DNA from: CAVPHV01 sp964465915
Lineage (GTDB): Bacteria > Actinomycetota > Acidimicrobiia > Spongiisociales > UBA5794
Length of the DNA: 14,080 nucleotides
NCBI GenBank assembly: GCA_964465915.1
Contig: CAYXMJ010000069.1
Location: forward strand, 1 to 14,080
Direction of reading: 5' to 3'
Shown here: positions 1 through 6,237 of the stretch, one piece after another
Position numbering within the stretch: the stretch's first letter is position 1
Layout of the letters: every line of letters begins with the position of its first letter
The notes under the pieces: model-generated
The model's input: the letters and a program-made list of their open reading frames with translations, nothing else
Told to the model about the DNA's origin: nothing
Database searches by the model: none
Position numbers and translations under genes: made by a program

Positions 1-1
1 C

Positions 2-543
2 CAAACGGTGGTCGGGACGCCCGGCAGGCTCAAGATGTGTGACGTTGAGGTCGACAACTGCCGGGGCGCGCTCCGTTCGAGCGGCTCGGTCGTGCTCGCC
101 GAACAGCTCGATGCCGCTTCAGTCGGCGCCAACCGGTTTGAGGTCCACGGCCACGCCGACTTCAACGAGCTGCGGGTAACCGCAGACCCGGGCCAACTCG
201 CCAAATCATCCGCAACTTGCTGGTCAATGCGCAGCGATACGGCGGTTCCAGGATTCGGGTTGTCACCGATGCCACTGAGACTCACGGCGTCATCGAGGTA
301 CGCGACAGCGGCGGACCGATCCCCCAGCAGGAAAGAGACCAGATCTTCGAGGCCTACCGCCGATCGGCGAGCAGCCGGCTCAACCCCGGCTCTGTCGGTC
401 TTGGTCTCACCGTCTCGCGTCGCCTGGCCAGACTGATGAACGGCGACGTCGTCTACGAACACGATGGTGCCGAAGGCATCTTCCGGCTGCTGCTCCCGCT
501 GGCGCCGCCGCCGACCACGGGCACCAACCAAGCGGTGGCTTGA
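2..543 (+). CDS. Sensor histidine kinase, C-terminal ATPase part; 5'-truncated by the window and frame-broken
   Basis: This is the end of a two-component sensor kinase; the dimerisation/phosphoacceptor region lies outside the window. The ATP-binding (HATPase_c) fold is visible: an N box (RQIIRNLLVNAQRYGG), a G1-like loop (VRDSGGPIP), an F-box-like IFEAYRR and a G2 loop (GSVGLGLTVSRRLARLMNG), followed by a closing strand (IFRLLLPL) and the stop at 541-543. The motifs do not lie in one frame. Codons up to CTC at 197-199 read in frame 2 and end in VTADPGQL, whereas the N box reads in frame 1 from CGC at 199-201. One extra C near 199 would join them into the family's usual ADPGQLRQIIRNLLVNA. So either a base is missing from the sequence or the gene is a pseudogene. 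A TTG at 217 could begin an ORF but would cut through the N box, so I do not regard it as the true start. The gene converges on pafA. The ligand and partner regulator are unknown. Confidence 0.75.
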
Positions 544-550
544 GGCCACC
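534..550. terminator. Hairpin between convergent kinase and pafA ends
   Basis: GGTGGC (534-539) and GCCACC (545-550) form a perfect 6-bp stem with a 5-base loop that contains the kinase stop codon. It sits 4 bases beyond the pafA stop on the other strand, so it could stop transcription from both sides. There is no T-run on either side, so termination is inferred from position and symmetry only. Confidence 0.4.
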
Positions 551-554
551 CCCG

Positions 555-1910
555 CTACAGGCTGGCGATCAGCTTGTCGACCCGCTCGTCGTGAGCCCGG
601 AATGGGTCCTTGCACAGAACGGTGCGCTGGGCCTGGTCGTTGAGCTTGAGATGGACCCAGTCGACCGTGAAATCGCGTTTGCGGGCCTTGGCGGCCTTGA
701 TGAACTCACCGCGTAACCGCGCTCGGGTGGTGGCCGGCGGGTTGGTCATCGCCGTGGTGACCGAATCGTCGGTGACGACTCGCTCCATCAATCCCTTGCG
801 CTCCAGGACGTAGTACAGCCCCCGCTCGCGAGTCACGTCGTGATAGGCGAGATCAAGCAGCGCAAGCCGGGGAGACGCAACGGCGAGATCGTGCTTGGAC
901 CGGTACTGCTCGATGAGGCGATACTTGGCGACCCAGTCCAACTCGCGATGCAGCGACATAGGGTCCTTTTCCAGGCCGGTCAACACGTACTCCCACATCT
1001 CGACCGCCCGCTCCACCTCCGGTGGGAACCCGGACGTCCTGGCGTATCGCATCGCTCGCTCGAGGTACTCCCACTGGACATCCAGCGCCGAGAGTTCTCG
1101 TCCGTTGGCGAGGCGGACCCGCCGCTTGCAGGTGATGTCGTGCGACACCTCCCTGATAGCCCGAATCGGGTTCTCCAGGGTGAGGTCGCGGAACACGACA
1201 TCATCCTCGAGCATCTGGATCAACGCCGCAGTCGTGCCGACCTTCACATAGGTGACCCACTCGGACATGTTGGAATCGCCTGCGATGACGTGGAGACGCC
1301 GATAGCGCTCGGCGTCGGCATGCGGTTCGTCCCGCGTGTTGATGATCGGGCGGCTCCGGGTAGTCGCCGATGAGATGCCCTCCCAGATGTGCTCGGCGCG
1401 CTGGGCGAGGCAGTAGACCGTGCCTCGGGCGGTCTGGAGCAGTTTGCCGGCTCCCGCGTAGATCTGACGAGTAACGAAGAACGGGATGAGGGTATCGATG
1501 ATTCGTTGGAAATCGCCCTGCCGCCCGACCAGGTAGTTCTCGTGACAACCGTAGGAGTTCCCGGCTGAGTCGGTGTTGTTCTTGAAGAGGTAGATCTGGC
1601 CCCGGATACCCTCCTCTTCCAGCCGCTGTTCGGCAGAACGGAGCAGTCCTTCGAGGATCCGCTCCCCCGCCTTGTCGTGGGCGACGACGTCGTAAAGGCT
1701 GTCACACTCGGGCGTTGCATACTCGGGGTGACTGCCCACGTCGAGATAGAGGCGGGCGCCGTTCTCGAGGAACACGTTTGATGAGCGCCCCCAGCTGACC
1801 ACACGTCGGAACAGATACCGCGCCACCTCATCGGGTGACAACCGGCGCTGCCCGCGCAGGGTGCAGGTGACCCCGTATTCGTTCTCGATTCCGAAGATGC
1901 GGCGCTCCAC
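555..1910 (-). CDS. pafA: Pup--protein ligase PafA
   Basis: PafA is the ATP-dependent ligase that joins the C-terminal glutamate of Pup to lysine side chains of target proteins, marking them for the proteasome. The product is 451 residues, close to the usual length of about 450. It starts with VERRIFGIENEYGVTC, matching the family N terminus, and carries the metal/ATP-binding Glu motif (GIENEYG). The loop LYLDVGSHPEYA holds the catalytic aspartate at residue 57. Other visible motifs are LFKNNTDSAGNSYGCHENYL, RPIINTRDEPHADAE, RRLHVIAGDSNMSE and a C-terminal domain with DFTVDWVHLKLNDQAQRTVL. The frame stays open 65 codons further upstream, but that extension has no family resemblance, so GTG at 1910 is chosen. 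No Shine-Dalgarno sequence precedes it. A TACCCT box ends 7 bases before the GTG, which suggests a leaderless transcript. It is separated from the rest of the proteasome operon by an opposite-strand gene and is related to the dop gene in this window. Confidence 0.97.
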   Translation of the reverse strand: MERRIFGIENEYGVTCTLRGQRRLSPDEVARYLFRRVVSWGRSSNVFLENGARLYLDVGSHPEYATPECDSLYDVVAHDKAGERILEGLLRSAEQRLEEEGIRGQIYLFKNNTDSAGNSYGCHENYLVGRQGDFQRIIDTLIPFFVTRQIYAGAGKLLQTARGTVYCLAQRAEHIWEGISSATTRSRPIINTRDEPHADAERYRRLHVIAGDSNMSEWVTYVKVGTTAALIQMLEDDVVFRDLTLENPIRAIREVSHDITCKRRVRLANGRELSALDVQWEYLERAMRYARTSGFPPEVERAVEMWEYVLTGLEKDPMSLHRELDWVAKYRLIEQYRSKHDLAVASPRLALLDLAYHDVTRERGLYYVLERKGLMERVVTDDSVTTAMTNPPATTRARLRGEFIKAAKARKRDFTVDWVHLKLNDQAQRTVLCKDPFRAHDERVDKLIASL

Positions 1911-1917
1911 GGCGGTC

Positions 1918-1947
1918 AGGGTAGACGAGGGGTCGGAGCCAGGTGAC
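1918..1947 (-). promoter_or_regulatory. Candidate leaderless promoter of pafA
   Basis: Reading the minus strand, GTCACC (1947-1942), 18 bases, then TACCCT (1923-1918) lie in front of pafA. The -10-like box fits the actinobacterial TANNNT pattern and ends 7 bases before the GTG start, so transcription could begin on the start codon itself. The absence of a Shine-Dalgarno sequence agrees with this. The -35 match is weak on its own; its support comes from a similar layout in front of mpa. Confidence 0.4.
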
Positions 1948-2007
1948 ACAACTGTCTCGGCGCCAACTCTTGCCCCACTAGCGACCCGCGCCCGCCACAA
2001 TGGATGC

Positions 2008-2370
2008 ATGCAGCACGATCGCACCAGCCGGTTCGTTCGCATCGCAACCGTGAGCGACCTCGCCACAGGCCAGGTATGGGCAGCACGGCTGCGGTCCGAG
2101 AGCATCGACGTGCGCCTCCACAGCCAAGCGTTTGGTCCCTACCCGATGACTGTCGGGCACCTCGCCGAAGCGGAGTTGTGGGTGGCGTCCGATCGCGTCG
2201 AGGAAGCCGGACGGATCCTGCTCGATGCCGAGGTGCGAGATGCGATCGCCCCCGCCGAAGCGGACACAACTTCCCAGCCGACGCTTCCCACATCGCTCAG
2301 GATGGTCGCTCTGGGAGTCGGGCTCGTCCTGGCGGCCATGTGGGTGGCCCGCATCATCAGGGTCTTCTGA
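2008..2370 (+). CDS. DUF2007-like putative signal-transducing protein with C-terminal membrane helix
   Basis: The 120-residue product begins with a domain of about 70 residues that resembles DUF2007, a small GlnB-like ferredoxin-fold domain of unknown ligand. It shows the pattern of moving between a VWAARLRSESIDVRLHSQ segment and AELWVASDRVEEAGRILLDAE. The last 25 residues (LRMVALGVGLVLAAMWVARI) form one transmembrane helix, so the domain is probably tethered with its N-terminal part in the cytoplasm. ATG at 2008 is chosen because domain similarity begins just after it; the ribosome site is poor (GGA six bases upstream). The frame is open upstream to 1861, but that part is antisense to pafA. 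The gene lies on the opposite strand between the proteasome-linked membrane-protein gene (stops 15 bases apart, convergent) and pafA (divergent, 97 bases), so it breaks the proteasome gene row. Family assignment is by pattern recognition. No function is known. Confidence 0.8.
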   Translation: MQHDRTSRFVRIATVSDLATGQVWAARLRSESIDVRLHSQAFGPYPMTVGHLAEAELWVASDRVEEAGRILLDAEVRDAIAPAEADTTSQPTLPTSLRMVALGVGLVLAAMWVARIIRVF

Positions 2371-2385
2371 GTCCGCTGGGGCGCG

Positions 2386-3075
2386 TCACGAGCGAGAGCG
2401 CAGGGCCTTGGCCGTTGTCTCGTAGGCGGCGACCTCTTCCTTCTGATCGTCGGTCAGCAAGAAACGCTTGGTGAATGGGATCCGCAACGGACCGGGGAGC
2501 ACCCCGCCAACTCGAAACCCACCGGGCACCGCAGGCATGATCATCGCGAGAATCGCCGAGAAGACCGGCAGGTACAGGCTCAGCGTCAGCAGGACCGAGG
2601 TGGTGACGTCGATCCAATCTGTGTAGCCAAACGTCGCCCGCAACAGCCAAGCACCCGCGACAACAACAAGCAGGGTGAACGACGAATCGACAGCCGAGAA
2701 GTCCCACTTCGGCAGTGGCTCATTGCGATAGATCCGCTTCCAGACCAAAACGGGCGTGAGCCAGAACACCCCAGCGATGACAATCATGAACCCGCCGAGT
2801 GCCAGCATGTCAACGGGATGGGACCACATGGGCCCAAGCGGATCGCTGTTCCCCGCCGTCGGCTCGGCCTGGCCCGATAGGTACAGCGTGATAGCGAGTG
2901 CCATCGGGGCAGGCATCCCGGCTAGGTGGAGAAAGGCAGCCTTGCCCTTCTTGGGGGCGTTCTCCTTCTCCTCGCGCTTGCGTTCCTGCTTGGTAACGGT
3001 GGCCTCGTGGCGTTGGCGCGACTTGCGCTGCTGCTGCTGAGCCGAGCGCGCCTTCTTCGTACCACCTCGACTCAC
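2386..3075 (-). CDS. Unrecognised four-helix membrane protein coupled to prcA
   Basis: I do not recognise the family. The 229-residue product begins with a very basic, Gln-rich, probably unstructured segment (residues 1-45, including a run of four Gln and many Lys/Arg). Four hydrophobic segments follow at roughly 47-67, 87-112, 132-151 and 161-187. It ends in a charged tail (LLTDDQKEEVAAYETTAKAL) of about 30 residues. The GTG start at 3075 overlaps the prcA stop in a GTGA, so translation is probably coupled to prcA. The 4-base overlap repeats the style of the pup/prcB and prcB/prcA junctions and marks it as the last gene of the proteasome operon. By the positive-inside rule, the basic N terminus is likely cytoplasmic. 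A role as a membrane partner or anchor of the proteasome is only inference from position. It could equally be an unrelated passenger gene. Confidence 0.88.
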   Translation of the reverse strand: MSRGGTKKARSAQQQQRKSRQRHEATVTKQERKREEKENAPKKGKAAFLHLAGMPAPMALAITLYLSGQAEPTAGNSDPLGPMWSHPVDMLALGGFMIVIAGVFWLTPVLVWKRIYRNEPLPKWDFSAVDSSFTLLVVVAGAWLLRATFGYTDWIDVTTSVLLTLSLYLPVFSAILAMIMPAVPGGFRVGGVLPGPLRIPFTKRFLLTDDQKEEVAAYETTAKALRSRS

Positions 3076-3752
3076 TGCCGGGCCGCCTCGATTTCGGCCG
3101 TGTCGAGGCGCCGAAACTTGCGCCTACCGAGGTTTCTGTCCAGCACCGCGGCCTCCCAATCCCCTGCCGGGATTTCGCGCGCCTCGACCGCTTCGATGGC
3201 ATCGATGGCTAGCTTGACGACGGTGCTCAGATCGGCTCCCAGTTCGAACCCCTCGGAGAGCTTCTCTCGCAGGGCCTCGTCTTGACCGCCGATCGCCCCA
3301 AAATGTTGCTCGGTTCGCAGCGTACCGTCGAACTGAATCCGATAGAGCCGGGTCGCGTCTCCATCGACGCCCACCTCGGCGACAAATACCTCTACTTCAT
3401 ACGGCTTGACCTCATGCGTGAAGATCGTGCCCATCGTCTGTGAATACGCGTTGGCGAGGCCTTTTCCGGTGACGTCTGGTCGGCCGTACGAGTAGCCCTT
3501 CAAGTCCGCATAGCGGATGCCGGCCACGCGCAGCATCTCGAACTCGTTGAAGCGACCGACGCCGGCGAAGGCGATCGCGTCATAGATCTCAGCAAGCTTG
3601 TGCAACGAGCCGCTTGGGTTCTCGCCGATCAGCAGCACTCCGTCGGCGTATTCGGCCACCACGATCGATCGCCCCCGGGCGATGCCCTTTCGAGCGAACT
3701 CGGCCCGATCCTTGATCAGCTGCTCGGGTGGGACGTAGAACGGCATCGTCAT
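3072..3752 (-). CDS. prcA: Proteasome alpha subunit PrcA
   Basis: PrcA forms the outer seven-membered rings of the 20S core, which gate entry and dock the Mpa/ARC ATPase. The 226-residue product is of normal to slightly short length. It opens with MTMPFYVPPEQLIKDRAEFA and carries the typical alpha-subunit segment RKGIARGRSIVV. The lysine in SLHKLAEIYD (Lys52) corresponds to the conserved docking lysine for C-terminal tails of the activator. Other family signatures are GRFNEFEMLR, GYSYGRPDVTGK and AYSQTMGTIFTHEVKPYEVE. No catalytic N-terminal threonine is present, as expected for an alpha subunit. The C-terminal extension seen in mycobacterial PrcA is shorter here. ATG at 3752 overlaps the prcB stop in an ATGA; a second in-frame ATG two codons later is possible. 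Its own stop overlaps the start of the membrane-protein gene. Confidence 0.97.
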   Translation of the reverse strand: MTMPFYVPPEQLIKDRAEFARKGIARGRSIVVAEYADGVLLIGENPSGSLHKLAEIYDAIAFAGVGRFNEFEMLRVAGIRYADLKGYSYGRPDVTGKGLANAYSQTMGTIFTHEVKPYEVEVFVAEVGVDGDATRLYRIQFDGTLRTEQHFGAIGGQDEALREKLSEGFELGADLSTVVKLAIDAIEAVEAREIPAGDWEAAVLDRNLGRRKFRRLDTAEIEAARQ

Positions 3753-4552
3753 GGCCGCGCCTCCATCACCCGAGCTGCAATGTCGGCGATGTCGTCATCG
3801 CCGATCTCATGGAACCCTTCGGCTGTAACGGCAACCACGTTGGGGTAGATCCCTCGCTTTAGGTCGGGACCGCCCGTGGCGGCATCCTCTTCTGCGGCGG
3901 CAACCAACGCCTCGACCGCGAGCTTGAGAGCGGTAGCCTCATCGAGGCCCGGGCTGAAGGCCGACTTGAGGAAGGCCTTGGCCTCGGCGCCGCCCGAGCC
4001 CGTAGTGGCGTACTCCTGCTCCTCGTAGCGGCCGCCGACGACGTCGAACGTGTAGAGCCGCCCTTCATTCTCCGATTCGTCGTAGCCGCAGAACAGAGGC
4101 ACAACGACCAGGCCCTGGAAGGCCAGCGCCAGGTTGCCGCGCACCATCCGTGCCAGATAGTTGGCTTTGCCTTCGAGGCTGAGCCGGGTTCCCTCGATCT
4201 TCTCGTAGTGCTCGAGTTCCGTCTGGAACAGTTTGATGAGTTCGAGCGCCATACCCGCCGTGCCTGAGATGGCTACCGCGGAGTACCGATCGGCGGGGAA
4301 CACCTTCTGGACTCGCTTGTGGGCGATGACGTGGCCCGCAGTAGCCCGGCGATCGCCCGCCATCACGACGCCGTCGGCGTAGCGCAACGCCAGCACGGTG
4401 GTCGCCTCAGGGATCTCGAGCTCGCCGCCCTGGTCGTCGGTCGCCCAAGTGGGTTGCAGAGCCCGCAGCTCGAGGAGAGCGCTGAAGCTCGAACCGATCG
4501 TCGGGGCGTCGAGCGGGAGCGGACCTGTCAAGCGGTCGTGGGTACCGCTCAC
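3749..4552 (-). CDS. prcB: Proteasome beta subunit PrcB (proteolytic)
   Basis: PrcB forms the inner catalytic rings of the 20S core. The 267-residue precursor has a propeptide of about 50 residues, then TTVLALRYADGVVMAGDRR. Alignment with the family puts the catalytic N-terminal threonine of the mature enzyme at residue 51. Counting from it, Asp17 (AGDRR), Lys33 (RVQKVF) and the Ser-Gly loop (TTGSGGAE) are at the expected places, and ATGGPDLKRGIYP near the end matches the family. The residue before the cleavage point is Ala (codon GCG) in IPEATTV, where mycobacterial PrcB has Gly. The propeptide is less conserved, and autocatalytic processing during assembly is known for the family. The GTG start at 4552 overlaps the pup stop in a GTGA. 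This order, pup-prcB-prcA, is the standard actinobacterial one. Confidence 0.97.
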   Translation of the reverse strand: MSGTHDRLTGPLPLDAPTIGSSFSALLELRALQPTWATDDQGGELEIPEATTVLALRYADGVVMAGDRRATAGHVIAHKRVQKVFPADRYSAVAISGTAGMALELIKLFQTELEHYEKIEGTRLSLEGKANYLARMVRGNLALAFQGLVVVPLFCGYDESENEGRLYTFDVVGGRYEEQEYATTGSGGAEAKAFLKSAFSPGLDEATALKLAVEALVAAAEEDAATGGPDLKRGIYPNVVAVTAEGFHEIGDDDIADIAARVMEARP

Positions 4553-4743
4553 TCGCCGCCCTTCTGCACGTAGTTCTTGACAAACTCCTCGGCGTTTTCC
4601 TCCAGCACGGAGTCGATCTCCTCGAGGAGGTCGTCGATACGCTCCGTGATCTCCTCGCCCTGCACAGCAGCGTCGTCGACGGTCTCTGCCGCCTCCTCCG
4701 TGCTCTCTGCGGGACGGGATTGTTTGCGTTCTTGTTCAGCCAT
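4549..4743 (-). CDS. pup: Prokaryotic ubiquitin-like protein Pup
   Basis: Pup is the small, largely disordered tag that PafA attaches to lysines of target proteins. The 64-residue product is acidic and has the usual length. The segment DDLLEEIDSVLEENAEEF, which binds the Mpa/ARC coiled coils as a helix, and the ending VKNYVQKGGE are clear. The last residue is Glu (GAG at 4552-4554, minus strand), not Gln. Such Pups are ready for ligation without deamidation. There is a lysine at 7, 56 and 61. The ATG at 4743 lies inside the last codons of dop (8-base overlap), and its stop overlaps the prcB start. This small gene is found by its C-terminal signature and the surrounding operon. Confidence 0.97.
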   Translation of the reverse strand: MAEQERKQSRPAESTEEAAETVDDAAVQGEEITERIDDLLEEIDSVLEENAEEFVKNYVQKGGE

Positions 4744-6220
4744 CTTCGCCTCCCAGGGCCCGTAGCAGCGCCGCGGGCGTGTCCGAACGGTCGAGCAGGT
4801 CCCCTACACGATCCCTGCTGCCGCGGCGCGGCTCCATCATAGGCACCCGTTTCAACGCATCTTCGCCGACGTCGAACACCAACGAGTCCCAGTTGGCGGC
4901 AACCAACGCCTCACGGAACTTCGCAATACACCGCCCCCGGAAATAGGCGCGGGTGCCCTCCGGCGGGTCGGAAACGGCAGACCAGATTTCGTCCTCCGTG
5001 AACAACGTCTGCATGCGGCCGGTGGCGACCAGCCGATCGTAGAGACCGCGTTCGGGGTCGACATCGTGGTACTGCAGGTCGAGCAGGCGCAGCTTGGCGT
5101 CGTCCCACTCGAGTCCGTCACGCTCCCGATAGCCCTCGAGCAGCTGGAGCTTCGCCGTCCAGTCCAAGCGGTCGGCCGTAGAAAGCGGATCACGTTCGAG
5201 GTCGGTCAGAATCCCCTCCCATACATTCAGCAGTAAGCCGTGCTTGTCTACCGATCCGGTCTCGTTGACGTATTTGGTGGCCCATTCGAGGTACTGCCAC
5301 TGCGCCTCGAGTGCAGTCAGTACCCGACCGTCGACCAGTTCCATCGTATGGAGCAGCGTCGGATCGTGACTCACCCCCCACACTGCGTTGACCGGATCGG
5401 TCAGCAGCAGCGGCTCGGGTAGGGCGCCGTCCTCGAGGGCATCAAGAATGAGCGAGGCGCTCCCCAACTTGAGGAACGTCTGCACTTCCGAGCGGGTTGC
5501 GTCCCCGATGATCACGTGCAGTCGCCGGTACTTTGCTGAGTCGGCGTGCGGCTCGTCGCGGGTGTTGATGATGGGTCGCTTCAGCGTCGTCTCCAGGCCG
5601 ACCTCTTCCTCGAAGAAATCTGCACGCTGTGTGATCTGGAAGTCGACTGCGGGGCGTCCGTTCTCGGCGCCGACCTTGCCGGATCCGGTGAACACCTGCC
5701 TGGTGACCAGGAACGCGGTGAAGTGCTTGACGATGTCGCCGAACGCCATCTCTCTTCCGAGCAGGTAGTTCTCGTGGGCGCCGTAGGAGTTGCCCTTGCC
5801 GTCGCTGTTGTTCTTGTGGATCAGCATCCGCTCGCCTGGCGCCAACCGGTCTTGTGCCGCCGCTACGGCACGAGCCATGACGAACTCGCCGGCCTTGTCG
5901 TACCTTGCCGCTTCGAGCGGATCGGAACACTCGGGCGTTGAGTACTCGGGATGTGCGTGGTCGACGTAGAGCCGAGCACCGTTGGTCAGCACGACGTTGA
6001 CGAGACCCGTCTCGATCTCGGTGGGAAGCGACTCGTCGAACCCGAAGCCGCGAGCGTCGCGTCCCGGAGACTCTTCGTCGAAGGACCACTGAATCCTGGC
6101 CCGTTCACCGGCATACGAGTTGATGACGGTGCTCGAGGACAAGACGGGGTTGAAGTCGGGCTGGTTGCGGACCGTGATCCCAAACTCGGTTTCGGTACCG
6201 AGAACCTTCGGCACAGCCAC
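4736..6220 (-). CDS. dop: Depupylase / Pup deamidase Dop
   Basis: Dop is the PafA-like enzyme that cleaves the Pup-lysine isopeptide bond and, where Pup ends in Gln, deamidates it. The 494-residue product matches the usual length of about 500. Visible motifs are GTETEFGI (metal/ATP-binding glutamates), LTNGARLYVDHAHPEYSTPE with the catalytic Asp at residue 87, HKNNSDGKGNSYGAHENYLL, LKRPIINTRDEPHAD and RRLHVIIGDATRSE. Residues of about 36-75, including ESPGRDARGFGF, form the segment that distinguishes Dop from PafA (the Dop loop). Start: GTG at 6220 gives VAVPKVLGTETEFG; a second GTG two codons later is also possible, and no strong ribosome site decides. The start lies 17 bases after the mpa stop, so the genes are probably cotranscribed. 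Because Pup here ends in Glu, Dop should be needed only for depupylation. Confidence 0.96.
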   Translation of the reverse strand: MAVPKVLGTETEFGITVRNQPDFNPVLSSSTVINSYAGERARIQWSFDEESPGRDARGFGFDESLPTEIETGLVNVVLTNGARLYVDHAHPEYSTPECSDPLEAARYDKAGEFVMARAVAAAQDRLAPGERMLIHKNNSDGKGNSYGAHENYLLGREMAFGDIVKHFTAFLVTRQVFTGSGKVGAENGRPAVDFQITQRADFFEEEVGLETTLKRPIINTRDEPHADSAKYRRLHVIIGDATRSEVQTFLKLGSASLILDALEDGALPEPLLLTDPVNAVWGVSHDPTLLHTMELVDGRVLTALEAQWQYLEWATKYVNETGSVDKHGLLLNVWEGILTDLERDPLSTADRLDWTAKLQLLEGYRERDGLEWDDAKLRLLDLQYHDVDPERGLYDRLVATGRMQTLFTEDEIWSAVSDPPEGTRAYFRGRCIAKFREALVAANWDSLVFDVGEDALKRVPMMEPRRGSRDRVGDLLDRSDTPAALLRALGGEDG

Positions 6221-6237
6221 TGCTCAGATACCGATCG

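Noticed and set aside
190..217. Programmed frameshifting in the kinase fragment
   Set aside because: No slippery heptamer or downstream structure is evident at 199, and histidine kinases are not known to use it; a missing base is simpler.
1911..2105. N-terminal extension of pafA by 65 residues
   Set aside because: PafA proteins start at the position corresponding to VERRIFGIENE; the extension shows no family similarity and would overlap the 5' part of the DUF2007-like gene.
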